Shown: piece after piece, positions 11,156-25,300 of the stretch | Layout: each line of letters starts with the position of its first letter | Position numbering within the stretch: position 1 is the stretch's first letter | Assembly: GCA_947652115.1 (NCBI GenBank) | Contig: OX393567.1 | Location: 20,059,068 to 20,123,067, forward strand | Direction of reading: 5' to 3' | Source: Blastomussa wellsi | Lineage: Eukaryota > Cnidaria > Anthozoa > Scleractinia > Plerogyridae | Length of the DNA: 64,000 bases | Program-made: the position numbers and the translations under genes | The notes under the pieces: generated by a model | Databases searched by the model: none | Told to the model about the DNA's origin: nothing | What the model saw: only the letters and a program-made list of their open reading frames with translations

Positions 11156-11230
11156 TTTTTAGAAATTTATTGGCATTTGACGGTATTTCTGGTGTTCCGG
11201 GGATGTTCTGGTGTTCCTGGTTTTAGTACA
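10911..11230. repeat. Two nested inverted repeats
   Basis: The outer arms run from GTACTGAAACCAGG (10911) to CCTGGTTTTAGTAC (11230) and are made of degenerate GGAACACC/GGTGTTCC words. Nested inside is a separate element (10984-11156) with near-perfect arms of about 70 bp, from ATATATATGTTGTGGTTT to AAACCACAACATATATAT. The inner element seems to have inserted within, or captured the centre of, the outer foldback. Confidence 0.65.
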
Positions 11231-11700
11231 TTCTGTAATGCTCCACCTCAGTTCACTGTACATTTCAGAATGAAATGAATGCTACATGTATTTACTGCCC
11301 TCACAAATGTCACACAAGTTATGAATGTCAGTTCTGATAATTTTATGACAAATCACATGACAATGGAACAGTTTAATGTTCTAGTATCCAGGCTGCATGC
11401 CTGATCTCCACAAATATATGCATTTATATTTTAAGGAGGGAAAACACTCACTGCATCAATCCTGAAAATTTACGGCCCCACCACAGTGCATCTTCAGTCA
11501 GGGACAGAAATGTCACACAAGCACACCCCATTTCAGCACCAGAATAATTTGTTAAATAAACCGCACATTGCCCTATGATCACATCAACAGCATTTGATGA
11601 CTTTAAATTGACTTGATCCCCATAACATGGTCATGTATTGTTTCCTGTGAATACACCATATTATTTGAATCGGCTGTGTCAACCAAAATGTCACGAGACT

Positions 11701-13202
11701 TCAACCAAAATACCAATTATAAACCTTCCAGCTGCAATAAATCAAAGCAGAACCAGCCACTAGGTTGTGAAGTCTTTTGCGGTATTTATCATCTTTTCTC
11801 ACAAGCACAATTGGAGATGATGACGTTAGGCTTCCAAGCGGCAACTTTGCTAATTTTCTAGTGTCATATTCAACTTGATACTGACAGCAAGGATCAAATT
11901 GCCATGATACCCCATACAGTGCTGCACAGAAAACACTGACTCCACCAAAAACAAAGCTGATGGGCTCTTTAACAGCTCTGGGCAACACCCAAGGACTTAC
12001 AAAACATCCGAGTCCAGCAATAACAGCAGTCTTGTGTAAACAATTCCCTACTTGGATCCAGCGTGCAGTCTCCTCTCCAATCATAGTGGGTTCAATAACG
12101 ATCATGCTGCACTGTGACTCTAATGCTCGCTCCAAATCAGATTCAAACTGTTCACGTGCATCCTCAGAATCGTAAATTTCATGTATGATGACACAATCCC
12201 CTTCAGGAAGGTCCTCACTAAAAGAGAAATAAGAATTTAAATACTTACGTCCAGCCCACACAGCCGTACTCCAGGTCCTTTGCAACCACCTATTTTTTTT
12301 AAATCATGCAACACTCTCCCCAAAGAATCAGTTTCTAAAACAAAATGAGACAAGCCCTGGAGGAACAGGGAAGATATTTGTTTGCAAACATTGCTTTTGT
12401 TATTTAAATTGATCTTTGTTTCACCAGCCAATAGTTTCCTGGTTGGCACATTAACAACAATGGGTGACATCACTGATATCTTCCCTATATGTTGGTAGTT
12501 GACAATTTTTTTGGAAAATGAATTTCTATTTTTATGTGACTTGGAAAAGAATTGATAAAATTAGGAGAAAATTGCTGTTTTTGGCATCCTTTCCTGTCCA
12601 AGAAGTGTAATATAATTAAAGCTATATAATAAATATAAAAAATATTTAATTAATGCAGCAATAACTAAATTTTCAATGATGTATAAAGATCAACTAGGTA
12701 CGACATCAGTTTTTTCGGCAGTTATTAAGAAACTTTGTTCAGAAACAGTTATCTTCTAGTTGTTTATATGTTTACATAACGAATAGATATTTACGCTAAG
12801 CTGGATATTGTAAGTTTAACCTACTTAACACATACAGTTCAAAGTACACTCACGAGAGAATTTATAAATAAGGGAAAAAGGAGAAAACCCCGTAATTATA
12901 ATCACACATAAATACTACACCTTCTATACAATCATGAAATAATAACAATCTCCTCACTGCGATTAACATTCAAATTAAACTTTTGAAGTTGACAGCTGCC
13001 GAGAACTGAGTGGCAGTTTACAGTAGCTTATCAGCACGAATATCGCCAATAAAACTTAACTTTAAAATTGATGACAAGCACGAGCAGAAGCTTAAGAGGC
13101 ACCTGATAAAGTTTCAGCATTAAAGGAATTCGATTAATCTATTAGAGGAATACAGCCACGTTATAAAACAAAGACAAAATATCACCTCATTTCATCCGCC
13201 AT
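11701..13202 (-). CDS. Transmembrane protein 11, mitochondrial
   Basis: Minus strand, two coding exons: 13202-13186 (17 nt, MADEM plus two bases; donor GTGATA) and 12217-11701 (acceptor TTTTAG). They give 177 residues; human TMEM11 has about 190. The family core is strongly conserved: VIEPTMIGEETARWIQVGNC, SWQFDPCCQYQVEYD and VLVRKDDKYRKRLHN. Hydrophobic segments lie near residues 68-85, 92-110 and 156-176. TMEM11 is an inner-membrane protein linked to MICOS and cristae/mitochondrial morphogenesis. The open frame of exon 2 extends 5' into the intron, but the splice to the short first exon gives MSEDLPEGDCVIIHEIYD in phase, and that exon sits next to the promoter. It is divergent from TOM1, with 113 bp between the start codons. 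Confidence 0.93.
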
Positions 13203-13315
13203 TTTGATGCAACTGGGACAAGTGCCAAATTTTGACGAGAGAAACTGGGAAAGAATGATTCAAATCGAGGCTTGCTATTTAAAGGAAATGACGTCATTGT
13301 CACAGAGATTCCAAG
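13203..13315. promoter_or_regulatory. Shared bidirectional promoter of TMEM11 and TOM1
   Basis: The 113 bp between the two start codons hold a perfect palindromic CRE, ATGACGTCAT (13288-13297). YY1-like elements overlap both start codons: AAAATGGCGG on the minus strand at TMEM11 and CAAGATGGC on the plus strand at TOM1. I see no TATA box. This is the usual architecture of a housekeeping bidirectional promoter (inference). Confidence 0.7.
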
Positions 13316-16300
13316 ATGGCTTCCCTGTTTGGAGCGAACGCTTTCTCTACACCAGTTGGACAAAGAATAGGTACATTTCTTAGGCCAGAATTTACTATTT
13401 GTGTGCAGTTTTGAAATTTTATTCCCTTTCTATGTTATTAAAGCAGATATTCAGCCTAAACACTGAATTTTGTTGACGCTGAAGTTGGAGGGAACTTTTG
13501 GATCGGGATTCGAGAAGTAAACTTTTCATTTGTCGTATTTTCAGAGAAAGCCACCGATGGGAACCTTCCATCCGAGGATTGGGCCGCCAATATTGAAATT
13601 TGCGACATTATAAACGAAACCGATGAAGGGTGAGTTCGTTTTTACTAAATGACGTTTCTGCAATTTGCGATCCTTTCGCTATAGCTAATTAGCTACATTT
13701 AAGCTTGTAAGCTGCCGGTATAAGCTTATGATGAGCTTTCGAAAAGTTGGCTCCATGCAGACAGGCGATTCCATTAATAATAAATGACGAATATAGTTTT
13801 TCATCTTGCTATATAGTAATTAAATCTATATACATATACAGGCCTAAAGATGCTGCCAAAGCTATCCGGAAGAGATTGTCAGGAAACAAGAACTTCAAAA
13901 GTGTTCTGTTGACTTTGACGGTAAATGTCGTGACTAAAATGTACAAGAGATTTGTTCGCATGTGCATTGAAATTTACTATTGAATTACTATTAAATAATA
14001 ATAGTAATAATAACGTTTCTTATTAATTGTAGCCTTATCAATCCCTTGAGAGTTTGTTCCTTTTTGATGCCACCCATTTCATACAAATTCAGTGACATTT
14101 TGGACTTAAAATAAAGAATGAGCTAAATGAAAAAAAAATATATACATATTGATGATTTTTGCTTTTATTTTGTGTTTTTGTGACATTTAGTTAAATTTTG
14201 CAACATGCTTTCAAGAGTGGATTACGTACCATGGTCAAACAATGCCAAAACGCTGTTTTTGTGTAAAACAATTTGTTTCATGTGTACCACACTAAATCAC
14301 AGTTACTGCGGTTTTCAGAAACATGCGAACTCTGCTCATGTCGACGGTTGCGTTTTTCGCTGCCGTCAATCATCAAGCGGACCTCTCAGAAAACAGAGGT
14401 ACACTTCAACAGGGTCAAAAGGTCACGACTGACTGCTGTGATTGGTAGGCTTCGATCCATTTTGTTTGTTTCTGATTTTCAAGGTTCATTAACTTTTACC
14501 GTAATTATGATTGACGGCAACGAAAAACGCAATCGTTGGTTGGGTTTTGAACTTCAAAGTTCGCATGTCATTGAAAACCGCAGTAACATATAAGATGTTT
14601 GAGATCTAAAGGAAAGATCTTGATTTCTCGGCAGAGCCTTTTATGCATTAAGTGTCATGACGAACCAGTATGCATTGCGCGCGTCAGCTGCATTTGCCAT
14701 CTTTTATGTGAGCCAGAAAGTACCTATCAGACAATGGCGCCTTGATCATGCGTTCATCAAGACAATAACAAACATGGCGTAATGCATTGTGGTCCATCAT
14801 GGGTCTTTAAGTAATTGTCATTTGACTTTAATGCTTTCATTTTCATGAAACTTAATTTTAAATGTGTTGAACTTTTCATTTTGGTATGGATAATACAATG
14901 GTTTTAGAACTGCCGGCAATTGAATCAGTTGGTGGAGATCATGGTCTAATTCATTTTCAAGGAACAGAGCCACACTATAATGGTCTGTTCGTACTGATCA
15001 ATAATGTTGCTATAAGTCTCTTGATAAAATTGCTTCCACCCTGGAAATAATTTAAACTTTCTAAAAACTGAAAGTCGAAACTTATACTGTGCAAGTTAGC
15101 ATATTAGCTCCCTCTTACTGAGAACATGAGGGGTGGTAGTGGGTGGGACTGTGGATCTTAGTAGGTATATAATATTTTTGAATAAATGAACCATTTCATC
15201 AACTTCAAGTAAAACGATCATATGCAAATAATAACAATGAAAGCTAGTACCACTGAAAATCGTGATTTAATTCTGTTTTGATTTTCAGGTGCTTGAGACA
15301 TGTGTCAAAAACTGTGGCCATAGATTCCATGTGCTTCTTGCAAAGAAGGAATTGCTGGATGAACTTGTAAAAATTTTAAATCCAAAGGTAAGTATTTACC
15401 TTTCAGGGGTGATCTGTGACACTTAAATGAAAATGAACCCTTAAAGGACATTTTGTGATGCTTAGATGATGTACAACTTATAGCAAAATAAAATCCTGAA
15501 CGTTCTACAGCACTTCCATAAAGAAAGTTCTGTGAAAAAATTGGAGTCAAACTGTTTTTCCTTGGTGATTAGTTTCAAGGGTGTCTATTTTTGGGAGGTT
15601 TTGCTATAGTAGTACACTCTCATGCAGTCCCAACAATTACCTCCCCCACGGAAGGGATTTTTCCCAAGAATCCCCTTCCTACTCCTCTAGAAATTCCAAT
15701 TAAGCTTCATTCATTTCCTTAATTTTTTTACCTTTAAGAATGCCCCCTCTGCATACCTAGGAATTTCCAATCCCTTCTGTGGGGGAGTATTGATATTTTC
15801 TGGAACCACACAGTTCATCAGCACCCATTTATACTCCTGGGTGGAGAGGTGCTGTGAGAGTAAAGGGTCTTGCCCGAGATCATATTCAATAAAATGGCCC
15901 TGGCTGGAGCTGGAACCTGAACCATTCGATCCAGAATCCAGCGCAGTAACAATTAGGCCTCCTAGCCTCCCATGTGGTTAATATGTGTGCAAATGTAAGC
16001 ACCTGTAGTTTTGCAAGAAGTGAGTTACATGTTTTCCTCATCCTTTTTTAGGCTAATCCTCCACAAATAGTTCAGGATAAAATCCTTTCCTTGATCCAAG
16101 ACTGGGCTGATGCCTTCCGGGGGACACCTGATCTGTCTTATGTATTGGAGACATATGAATCTCTCAGAGCACAAGGTTCGATAATAATTATCAAGATCAA
16201 CTTTTAGTTAGTTTGGTAATGAGGTTAACTAACACATAATAGTCTGGAGACTAACAACCACTGTGCATCAACAAGCTAACTGGGTTTATTAATTAATTAT

Positions 16301-19300
16301 CATCTGTTTAAATTGGATAATTCAGTTGTTTAGTCTTTCCCGTAAAACCGTGAACACCAGAAAAAAATTCTGGAATGTTTATTGTGTAGTGACCAATCGC
16401 AGCAAAGTTCAGGACACGCGAACAAACCTCAAAACCACAAACTAATGGCCGTTGCTGTTTGCGGTTTAGTTTTCTCACACCTGATTGGGTTTTTCCATAA
16501 ACATTTCTGATGTTCACGGTTTTACAGGAAAGACTGTACCTCTTCCAAAGTTGTTTAGACTAGGGCTTATAACCAACATTTTGTTGTTGAACCAGTAACT
16601 ACTTGTAACTTGATCCAACCCTTTCAAGATTCTTAATAGGTTACATGTAAGATCTTGAAAACTCTGCAAAGAACACACAATTTTGATGTCAAAGTCAAAT
16701 CTCTAATGAACAAATGGCTTGAAATCTATGTTTTCTTTGTTGGTCCCTAGGTGTGGAATTTCCTGCCAAAAACCTAGATACACTGTCACCAATCTACACA
16801 CCACAAAGAGTAAGATAAATAAAATAATTTTGGAATTATCTATTTTTTCAGTTTAATCAGGCTATCATTTCCCAAGCAGGCATGAAGTTGTTTTTGCCAT
16901 TTTTTGTCCATACTACACTGTCCTGTAAACTAGTCATCTAACAGCTGGATCATCTCATCATTTTAACATCTAGCCACACTTAAATTGTGAAGATCAAAAA
17001 TTAATTTACAATAGGATAACATCAACGTTTACTTATAAGAAAACTAGCATGGATATGTGATTGCTAAAAATAAGAAAATGGGATCCATCTGTTTGTGACC
17101 ATTTAACATTTTGTCCAGATTTTAAGTAACATACATGAATACTAAGACTGGTCTGAAGTCACAGCTTTGTATTTTAAAGTATCTGAAGACTTTCTTGACT
17201 AGTCTTGCCAATTCTAATGAGAACTATTTTTATTTGGGCTCAGACACAACCAGAACGACCAGCAACAACACCATCAAGGCCACCTCCTTCCCAGGTAATT
17301 TGATTTTACTTCACTAGCATCAAAAGTGAATATAATAGGCTGGTTTCGAATTCTGTTCTACTGATGCCAAACAAAGGAGTGAAGTATATAATATTAAAAT
17401 AATAGTTATTGCTTTCTTAGACAAAAGCCATACATTGTACCCCTTGCCCCGCTTTGGAAGACTCCCATCCCCCCCCCCCCCCCCCCCCCCTCATTCTCCA
17501 CTTCAGGAAGGAAGAAACCTGGGGAATATTTTATGTCACAGTTGTTGGACTATTACTGGAAACAAACTTGGAGTAAAAGTAAACTTATGGGATTACAATC
17601 CATGTAGTATATAGCTTGAGTCTATCTAATGTGCGGAACACCTGTGAAGGCTCCGGCCTGAGGTCCAATCCCTAATACACTTTCATACACGTACCGGTAT
17701 GTGGCCATTTTTGACAGAAAGGTACAGTGTAAGTACTTTCATTGATAGAAAATGGTAAACTCTTTCACCTACCTTCAGAAACGATGCTGCATCTCTTTTT
17801 GTAATTCTTCACTTGAATACCCCAAGGGCTCTGATAAGAACAAAGGTCCCTAGTACCAATTCTAGCACACGAGATAGAAGAGTTACTACTTGCCTTCTTT
17901 TAAATTTGACTTCACATATATCACTTCACTTCAATTTTTTTCTTTTTTTTCCTTCAATTCAGTTAATTAAATGGCTACTCTCCCGACTTCAAAATTTAAT
18001 GAAAGCCCCAAAATAACCCCTAAATACTTCTCAAGGATTCAATCATTTGTTAGGTCTGTTTAAGATCTTTTGAAAGGTTCTTTCAAGTACCTAAATGTCA
18101 TTTTCCAGTTTGTAAACTCCAGATCGTAAAATTCCTCCCATCTCTTCATCTGTAAACTACAAAGAAAATTCCTCCCATTACACTTGACTATAGGGACGTA
18201 CTCCCCCCCCCCCCCTCCAGGCAGAACATCTTACAGCGTACACCGGTTTGTTTGGTGAAGAAACATGTTCTCTGGAGACATGGCTTTTGGACGCCCATTT
18301 CCTAAACCCTTGCTATTTTCCTGCCTGTAGTACCTTATTTGACAACAATGGGTCTCTTTGTTTGCAGCCACCAGCTGTTCATGCACAGGGCACCCAACCT
18401 GTTCCCACAATGCAAGCACCCAGTGGTCCTGTGGTACCTACTCCTGAACAGCTGGGAAAAATACGTTCTGAGCTTGATATTGTCCATGGGAACATTGCTG
18501 TCATGTCTGAAATGTTAACAGAAATGACACCCGGACAGGAGGAGGCAGGAGATTTGCAGTTATTACAGGTAAAATAATTATTCAATAGAAGTAGCCTTTT
18601 GCATATTCTGTGCTGTTTTTACTTTGCTTGAATTTTGTGGCTTGAAAGCTGTGTTCCTGTTTTCATTCAGCAAAGTAGTAATGTCAACCTGAATATAAAT
18701 CATTTATTTGTGGTTTCAAGAAATATCCATCTTCACTGCATAGCTCAGAGAAGATCACTAGTCAGGGGAGCTTCAGTTAAATTGTGTTCAGTTAAAGCCA
18801 TTTGAAATGAACTGATTGCATGATATAAAATGTATTCTTGGTTCTTTTCCTTTTCCTAGGAATTAAATCGAACTTGTCGAGCTATGCAGCAACGAGTTTT
18901 GGAGCTGATTGAAAGGGTAGCTAATGAAGAAGTAGTAGGTGAGTTAATGTGATTGATTTTCAGTAATTAATTTTTGACTGTCTATCACTTGGCTAGCTAT
19001 TGGCAGTCACCCATATTTCCTCCTTGTGGCTGAGCTTTCAAAAGAATACGGTTTTGCACACTGAGTGGGGTGCTCCGTGTGAATTAGGATATCAGATGTC
19101 ACACTTGGTCACTTGCCACATGAAGCAAATTATTAACAGCTTTCCCATCCTCCCTGTTGAAATTAAAGGATGCCAACCGATCCACAACGATCCCAGGACT
19201 TTATTATAAAGTGAACTCGCTAAACGTGTGTTACATCACGTAGCATTGAAACCGAACTGAACTAGTAATAATTCGACATGGCGGGAACACAGCATGCATC

Positions 19301-22300
19301 TAATTAACTTAACCAATCAGAGTCCGACGTGACAGCATAAATTATCATACATAATTATAATTCTAACACTCCCTGCCCTACCATGCATCATATTGTTGCC
19401 ACCAATCTCATCCCTAGAGCCCAGTTTTCTTCTGGACAGCACCAACAATGCAAAATCTGGCCGGTCCTCATTCCAGAAGTGCACACTTCACAGATGTCTG
19501 GCCATTCTGCACAGACTAAGAGTCTGCTCGCTTAATCTGTGAATCAAACCTGAGCACCGCGCCATTGCTCCAAAAAATTGTACCTGGCCAGAGTCTGCAA
19601 GCGGAGTCTAGGGCTAGATTGTTCTGCCGCTTGGCAAGTTTGTGTTAGTAGGTTTCCTTTAGTCACTTTTCTTTCATTTGAACTGGACAATCAAAAAGTT
19701 GAGAACTGTGAGAATCAGAGTTGTTGAGTTTTGTGTTCACCTTCCAACAACAGTCATCCTGCATCCCTCACTTTTTGTAATGGCCAATTGAAACAGAAGC
19801 CATTACAAAACAGATGTCAATAAGATGTCAAAAAATCCAAAACTTTGCAAAGTGAAAATTGCTTGGCATACAATGCTGTAACTGTAAAGGATTTGAAAAT
19901 AGTTCAGGCATTTAACACTGCATTTGCTTTTTTCTCCCTCAGGTTTGCTTTTAAGTGTTAACGATGATCTAAATAATGTGTTTATTCGATATGACCGCTA
20001 TGAGAGGTTTAGACAGGTTACAACTCAACAAGGTGAACAGCCGTCAGAAGCTCCTCCAACACCTCCACGACCAGCTGCTGTGGAGCCTTTGCCAGAGCAA
20101 ACAGGAAGAATGACGACAGCTTGGCCAGAAACTTCAGCAAGGGTGAGAAATTTGTGTTACGATTACGCATGACATCCAATAAATCCGAGCACCATGCTTT
20201 CTATCATTACCACACATAGCCCACTTGTTTTGTTTTAGTCATTTTATTGTTTTTGGAAGTTAGAAAATGAGGTTAAATCTTTTTCCAACATACAGTGCTC
20301 AACACTAACTTTTCAGCTTACTAGCCTCCTGGCTAGTGACAACTTAGATGTTAGTACTCCAAAAAAAAATTTTTACTAGCCCAGCGTTGGTGTTGGATAG
20401 GTCTGATAACAGTTGATCCCTAGCAAGACTTGGAAGCACAAAGCAAACGACTTTCTTTGAATACATAATGTCGGCAATTGCATTGTTCTGAAATCAGTTT
20501 CAATAATAAAACAATTTTTGTGGAACATAGGTAGATTTGCCAGACCACTCTCTGCATCATTACAATGTAGATTGACCCATTCGAATGATATTCTGGACTT
20601 ACGGAGCGCTTTTTAAGGCTACTGTACACAAAATAGCTCCTCGTACCTTAGTATGATGAAAGTGCTCGGTATGACAGCATGATCGCTCGTCCTGTACGCG
20701 TGCGCACTGTCCTTGATAAGAAGTTAACAGGAACAGCCTGAACAGGGTCTTCTTCATGGGCGACACTGTCTTCGTCGTTGCTGGAGTCAGAATCATACTC
20801 TGACTGCTGGTCATCGAAGTCATGATGCGAGCTTAGTTCTTCCATGACTCGCTCGCCAACAGGTAGCTCTTTCCTGTACATATTAAGAGGAAGAGTTCCT
20901 GCTGCATACTTGGTGTTGTTCTGACGAACTGTGAGCTGTCTTACAGCTTTTCCATGTTCGCTGGCCCACTGACGCATAGAATCTTGGTCCTGTTTGTGTT
21001 TGTGAGAAAGAACGACGCCAAGATTCGTACTGTTATATCATCCGAGCCAGCAGAGCTGGCATCGTTGGATGCCATATCTAGCACACAAGTTGAAACAAGC
21101 CTCTCGAGATTACAAAAATCCGCAATAAATGCGCAGAGCTTTAGCGATTGAGCTAGTGAGTCGAGTAAATAACTGGTATGGACCGGTCACCACGTGCAAT
21201 TTTCTGGGATCTGGTTAACACCAAACACTCTTCGACTCTTTGTCTTCTGCCTGCCGTTGTTTGACAGTGTCAATTGAGAAACGAAATTTACCAGGCACGT
21301 GGTTACTTGATACAATGTTTTTTGTTGTTGTTTGAAAGGAGACACCACATAGTGCTCGCTTGGTTAATTTGCTTTCATCACTGAGCGTGTTTTGCTGTAA
21401 TACATGGAAATAATTTCCCGATTTCCCGACAGAGAGAGAACAATTCCCGCGTCCCGTGCCCAAATATTAGCGAATCCCGCTTCCCAGAGGGCAGTGAAAT
21501 CCCGAATCCCGTCAAAATATTAAGCTTTTTCCCGATTCCCGGACTGTATTTTAGTCAAATCCCGTATCCCGAAAATACCCTTCCAGACCCTGATAGTCTG
21601 GTAGCATGAGATGTCCATGCTGAAGTTCTGATCTTCAGTTTCCGAGCAAAGTGTTTGTTTTTGTCTTGCTTGAGGAAGACAGGAACTGCTTCGGCTAATT
21701 TCATTTTGTTTACTAGCTAGCCAGAGTGGCTAGTGGAACTCGAAAACCTACTAACCAAAGCTAACTTTCTACTAGTCTATGGCTAGTTGGCTACCGTTAG
21801 TGTCAAGCCCTGAACATAGATCATTCTGCTTCAACCTGTTAAAATTGGACTTCCTTTTACTGAGTTTTATTTTATGCTATTGAAAATTAAAGTGTTGTCT
21901 TCAGGTTGAAGCTGATGAACTGAACTTAATAATGAAAGTTTTTATTTGAGTGTCAGCTATATCTAGCACTGACATACTAATTGGGACACTGTAAAGCACA
22001 AATGACATCAAATCAAATAAAATTTATCAAATTTAAATGTTGGTTTTTGTGGAGAGGGGACAACCAGAGGATATGGAGCAGAGTGGAGAACCAAAAAACT
22101 GGGCTGGAAACAGATTTTCCTAGCCGCCCAATTTTATCAACTTTGGCGATCTAAGATCTAATTAAATAATTATAAGCCAGTCAGGGAGTGAGATGTAATG
22201 TTATAGACAGTGCCAACATGTGATCCTACATTAATTCGGGCATTATTTGGAGGTGTTTTAAGTTGACCACAGAGCCGTGACACTGGTCTGGCAAATGTCA

Positions 22301-25300
22301 AGAGGTCATTGGACTTTGCAGGTTTGCATGGTTTCCCATGGATTCCTAACAGTTTCCTGTAGCTGTTAGAAGAGTTTAACACCTTATAAATTTGCCATAT
22401 GTTTCATCAGTGCGGTCTGTTTTGGCTCATTTCTTGATCAGCATACAATTTGGGTTTGAACTCAGTCCACATTTGCACTTAACAAGGATGTAGTGATAGG
22501 AAGCTATATCGAGATCTAGATGCATGAATTTTAACAAAGTAGACAATTGCAGTACTGTATTTTCTCAATTAGACATCCCGGCACTTATTTCAAACTCGGC
22601 CTTGTTGACCCAGCATTATCTGAAACCAGCATTAATTCAGGCCCCGATGTTTATTAAGCAAGGGTATTTTTGTATTATGATTGAAAGCCATGCTTTTCAC
22701 TGATTGTGCATAAAATTTAATGAAGTTAACTAAAGGCAAAATTTGTTTATTGGATATGCATGCCAGGTAAATTGAACTGTTAGAGCATATTCGCCTGAGA
22801 TTCAGTTGTGTAATACCAAAATAAATAAAATAAATACTGGACCTTTAATAAATCTCAGGACCTCGATCAAACTTTGATGTGGCAAATCTGGTGTTTACTC
22901 AAAACCATTGTTTAGTCAGGGTCCGGCGGATTGAAAAAATACTGAACAGTATATTTCCTAAATTGTGACATAGTCCATGAAATTTATTTCACTTCAGGCC
23001 AGCCAACCCTCTTGCTTGTGGCTCCAGTCTGTACATCCTGTTACAACATGCTATTTGAGTCTCGGAACTTTGCGTTAAGTAATGACGTATATTATACAGT
23101 TGCATGACACTGTTTTGTATCACTAGGAAGTACCAAAACAATATCATCTGCTGAGTGACAGTGATCTGCAAACCCCACATGCAGCAGCAGCTGACCAGGT
23201 TACTGCTCAGGTGACAGTATTATTTAACTGAGTGACAGTTAATGAGCTGAAATTCTTTAGCTGAATTGCAGACATGTTTACACTGAAGGCTGGTTTTCAC
23301 TAGTAAATCAAAGCAATGGAGTCATTAGCAGAATCAAAAGGAAATGGAAATGTTCTGATTCTTCCAACTCTGAATTTATTATTCTTAAGACTTCGCTTAC
23401 GAATCCGGTTTGTGATTTTCACTAGGTCATGGCATGGCCGGGTCGTGGCAAAAATAAATTTTTGCATAATTTTTATAATTTTGATTGCATCGAAAATGGC
23501 AGAAGCCCTTTAATGGCTTCTCAATTTCTGTATAAGTGTGAATATGGTTATAATAATTTGTGATTATAATTAATAATTACATAGATTTTGCAAGATAACA
23601 ATTTCAGTCGTGCATCTCTTCCCTAGGCTCCAGGTACAGCAGAAACAGCTCGACCAGCGCCGCCAGTACCAGTACCAGCAGCAGCAGCTGGGTAAGTGCT
23701 TATTATTGTCTAATCTAGTATTTTTTGTGCAATAAAACATGCTAGAAACAGTTGCCCTTCAAGTGATAAATTCCGCAGGCAAGGAGGGGTATCTACTTAT
23801 TGTGTTTTCAACTTGTAGTGTTTGTGTGTGGCCAAGACTATGTCAAAATAAACTTGGTACACTTGCAGTTAAGAGAGGTGCCCATGTCGGGAGGGTGTGG
23901 TCAGTGTTCAGCTGTAGTATGGTTCAGTAAACCTCGCCAAAAGGGACAACATGAGCCCAGAAAAATTGTCTGCCGAGGAGAGGTGTCTGCTTAAAAATAA
24001 TGAAGTTGTTAGCTGTTGTGTGTGGCTGAGCCGATGGTAGCTTCATGAATATGGAGATATTCTTTTGCTCGTCAAAGATGGCATGACAAGCCCTGTAAGG
24101 CCAGACCAGTGGCACACCTGCTTACTTATCAGCAGAGGTTCAGCTGCAGTAGCATATCTAATTTAAATACTCTTCATGCCTTGTTTGTTTTTCCTCAGTG
24201 CTGGAGATTCATTAATTAGTTTTGACGATGACCAGACTACCCCTTCCCAAGCTCCCTCAGTCAGTGCTATGACTTCTCAGGTTCAAGCTATGAGTAAGTA
24301 CCGGTAATATGATTGCTGGATATTAAATAAATGTTAGTATTAACAACTAAAGCTGGTTTTCTAATGACTCAAAAAGTGCAATATGCATTGGTCGGGCCCT
24401 GTATGGAATTGTTGACCATCACTGGGCAATCCTTAGCAAGGCTATTATTAAATTCACAGGTGTCCGTTATTGAAGACATTTGGCCTTTGCATGAAGGGCG
24501 ACAACTCCAACACACGCTTTTTTTGACTGTTGTGGTTTATGTTGTGGCCATTAACTAAAGATGAAATGAACGTCCACAAAAATGCTGCTGTTTTATCCTT
24601 ATAACAAACTTTTCATAAAAGAACAATCAATTTGGAAATTGAGGACTATGGAGACAGAACTGTATCTTAAGTGTTAAAATTTGGATATGAAGTTTTCAAC
24701 TTTCATCACATGGAACCTTGTAGAAATTGGGCCTACTGCTGCTGACCAAGATGATGATGAATTTGACATGTTTGCCCAGTCAAGGAAAAGCACATTTGAC
24801 GAGAGTAGAAAGGGGTGAGTTCAATTTACAAAAAGGCAAGATTCATAGCCTGGAGGTGAAAATATTTTTTATCACCAGTATTTAGGTCAACTGCTCTTGA
24901 CTATTTAATTTGCAGCTTTAGAGGTGTTTAGGTTTCCAGGACTTTGGGCTAAAAGATATTTGGCTACAAGGTTTTGAGTAATATATCAAACACGAAAGAC
25001 AGTGTTTCGTCACATTTCCAAACACCGAGAAGAGAGTTGAAAATATGACGCACAGCAGAGTATTTTTGACAAATTTTGAGGTGTTTGGAACTGTGATGAA
25101 ACACTCTCTTGAGTGTTCGATACGGTATATCATGTCAATCAAAACTAAAACTGCAGAGACGTAAACTTTAAAATCTATGCTAATTAAGATCAGATTTGCA
25201 AACCAAGAGTCTTTGTTTTAACTTGATGATTTGTTGTGTGGAGAACACAAAAAGAAAATTGCCCCAACCAGTATTTTTACTCTGAAGTGGTGGGTATGCT

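Larger units (their letters stand above)
9186..11700. other. FAM234-TMEM11 convergent intergenic region
   Basis: No coding exon is recognised. It contains a MITE related to 24979-25132 (10000-10125), a hAT-like MITE (10471-10782) and nested inverted repeats (10911-11230), listed separately. The TMEM11 3' UTR should occupy its right edge. Confidence 0.4.

Noticed and set aside
12218..12285. N-terminal extension of TMEM11 exon 2 (MQRTWSTAVW...)
   Set aside because: The bases before 12217 are a pyrimidine tract plus AG acceptor, and splicing to the short first exon at 13186-13202 gives a family-like N-terminus. The extension is intron.
14205..14593. Two overlapping plus-strand frames in TOM1 intron 3
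   Set aside because: They coincide with MITE arms; the frames are a by-product of the inverted repeat.
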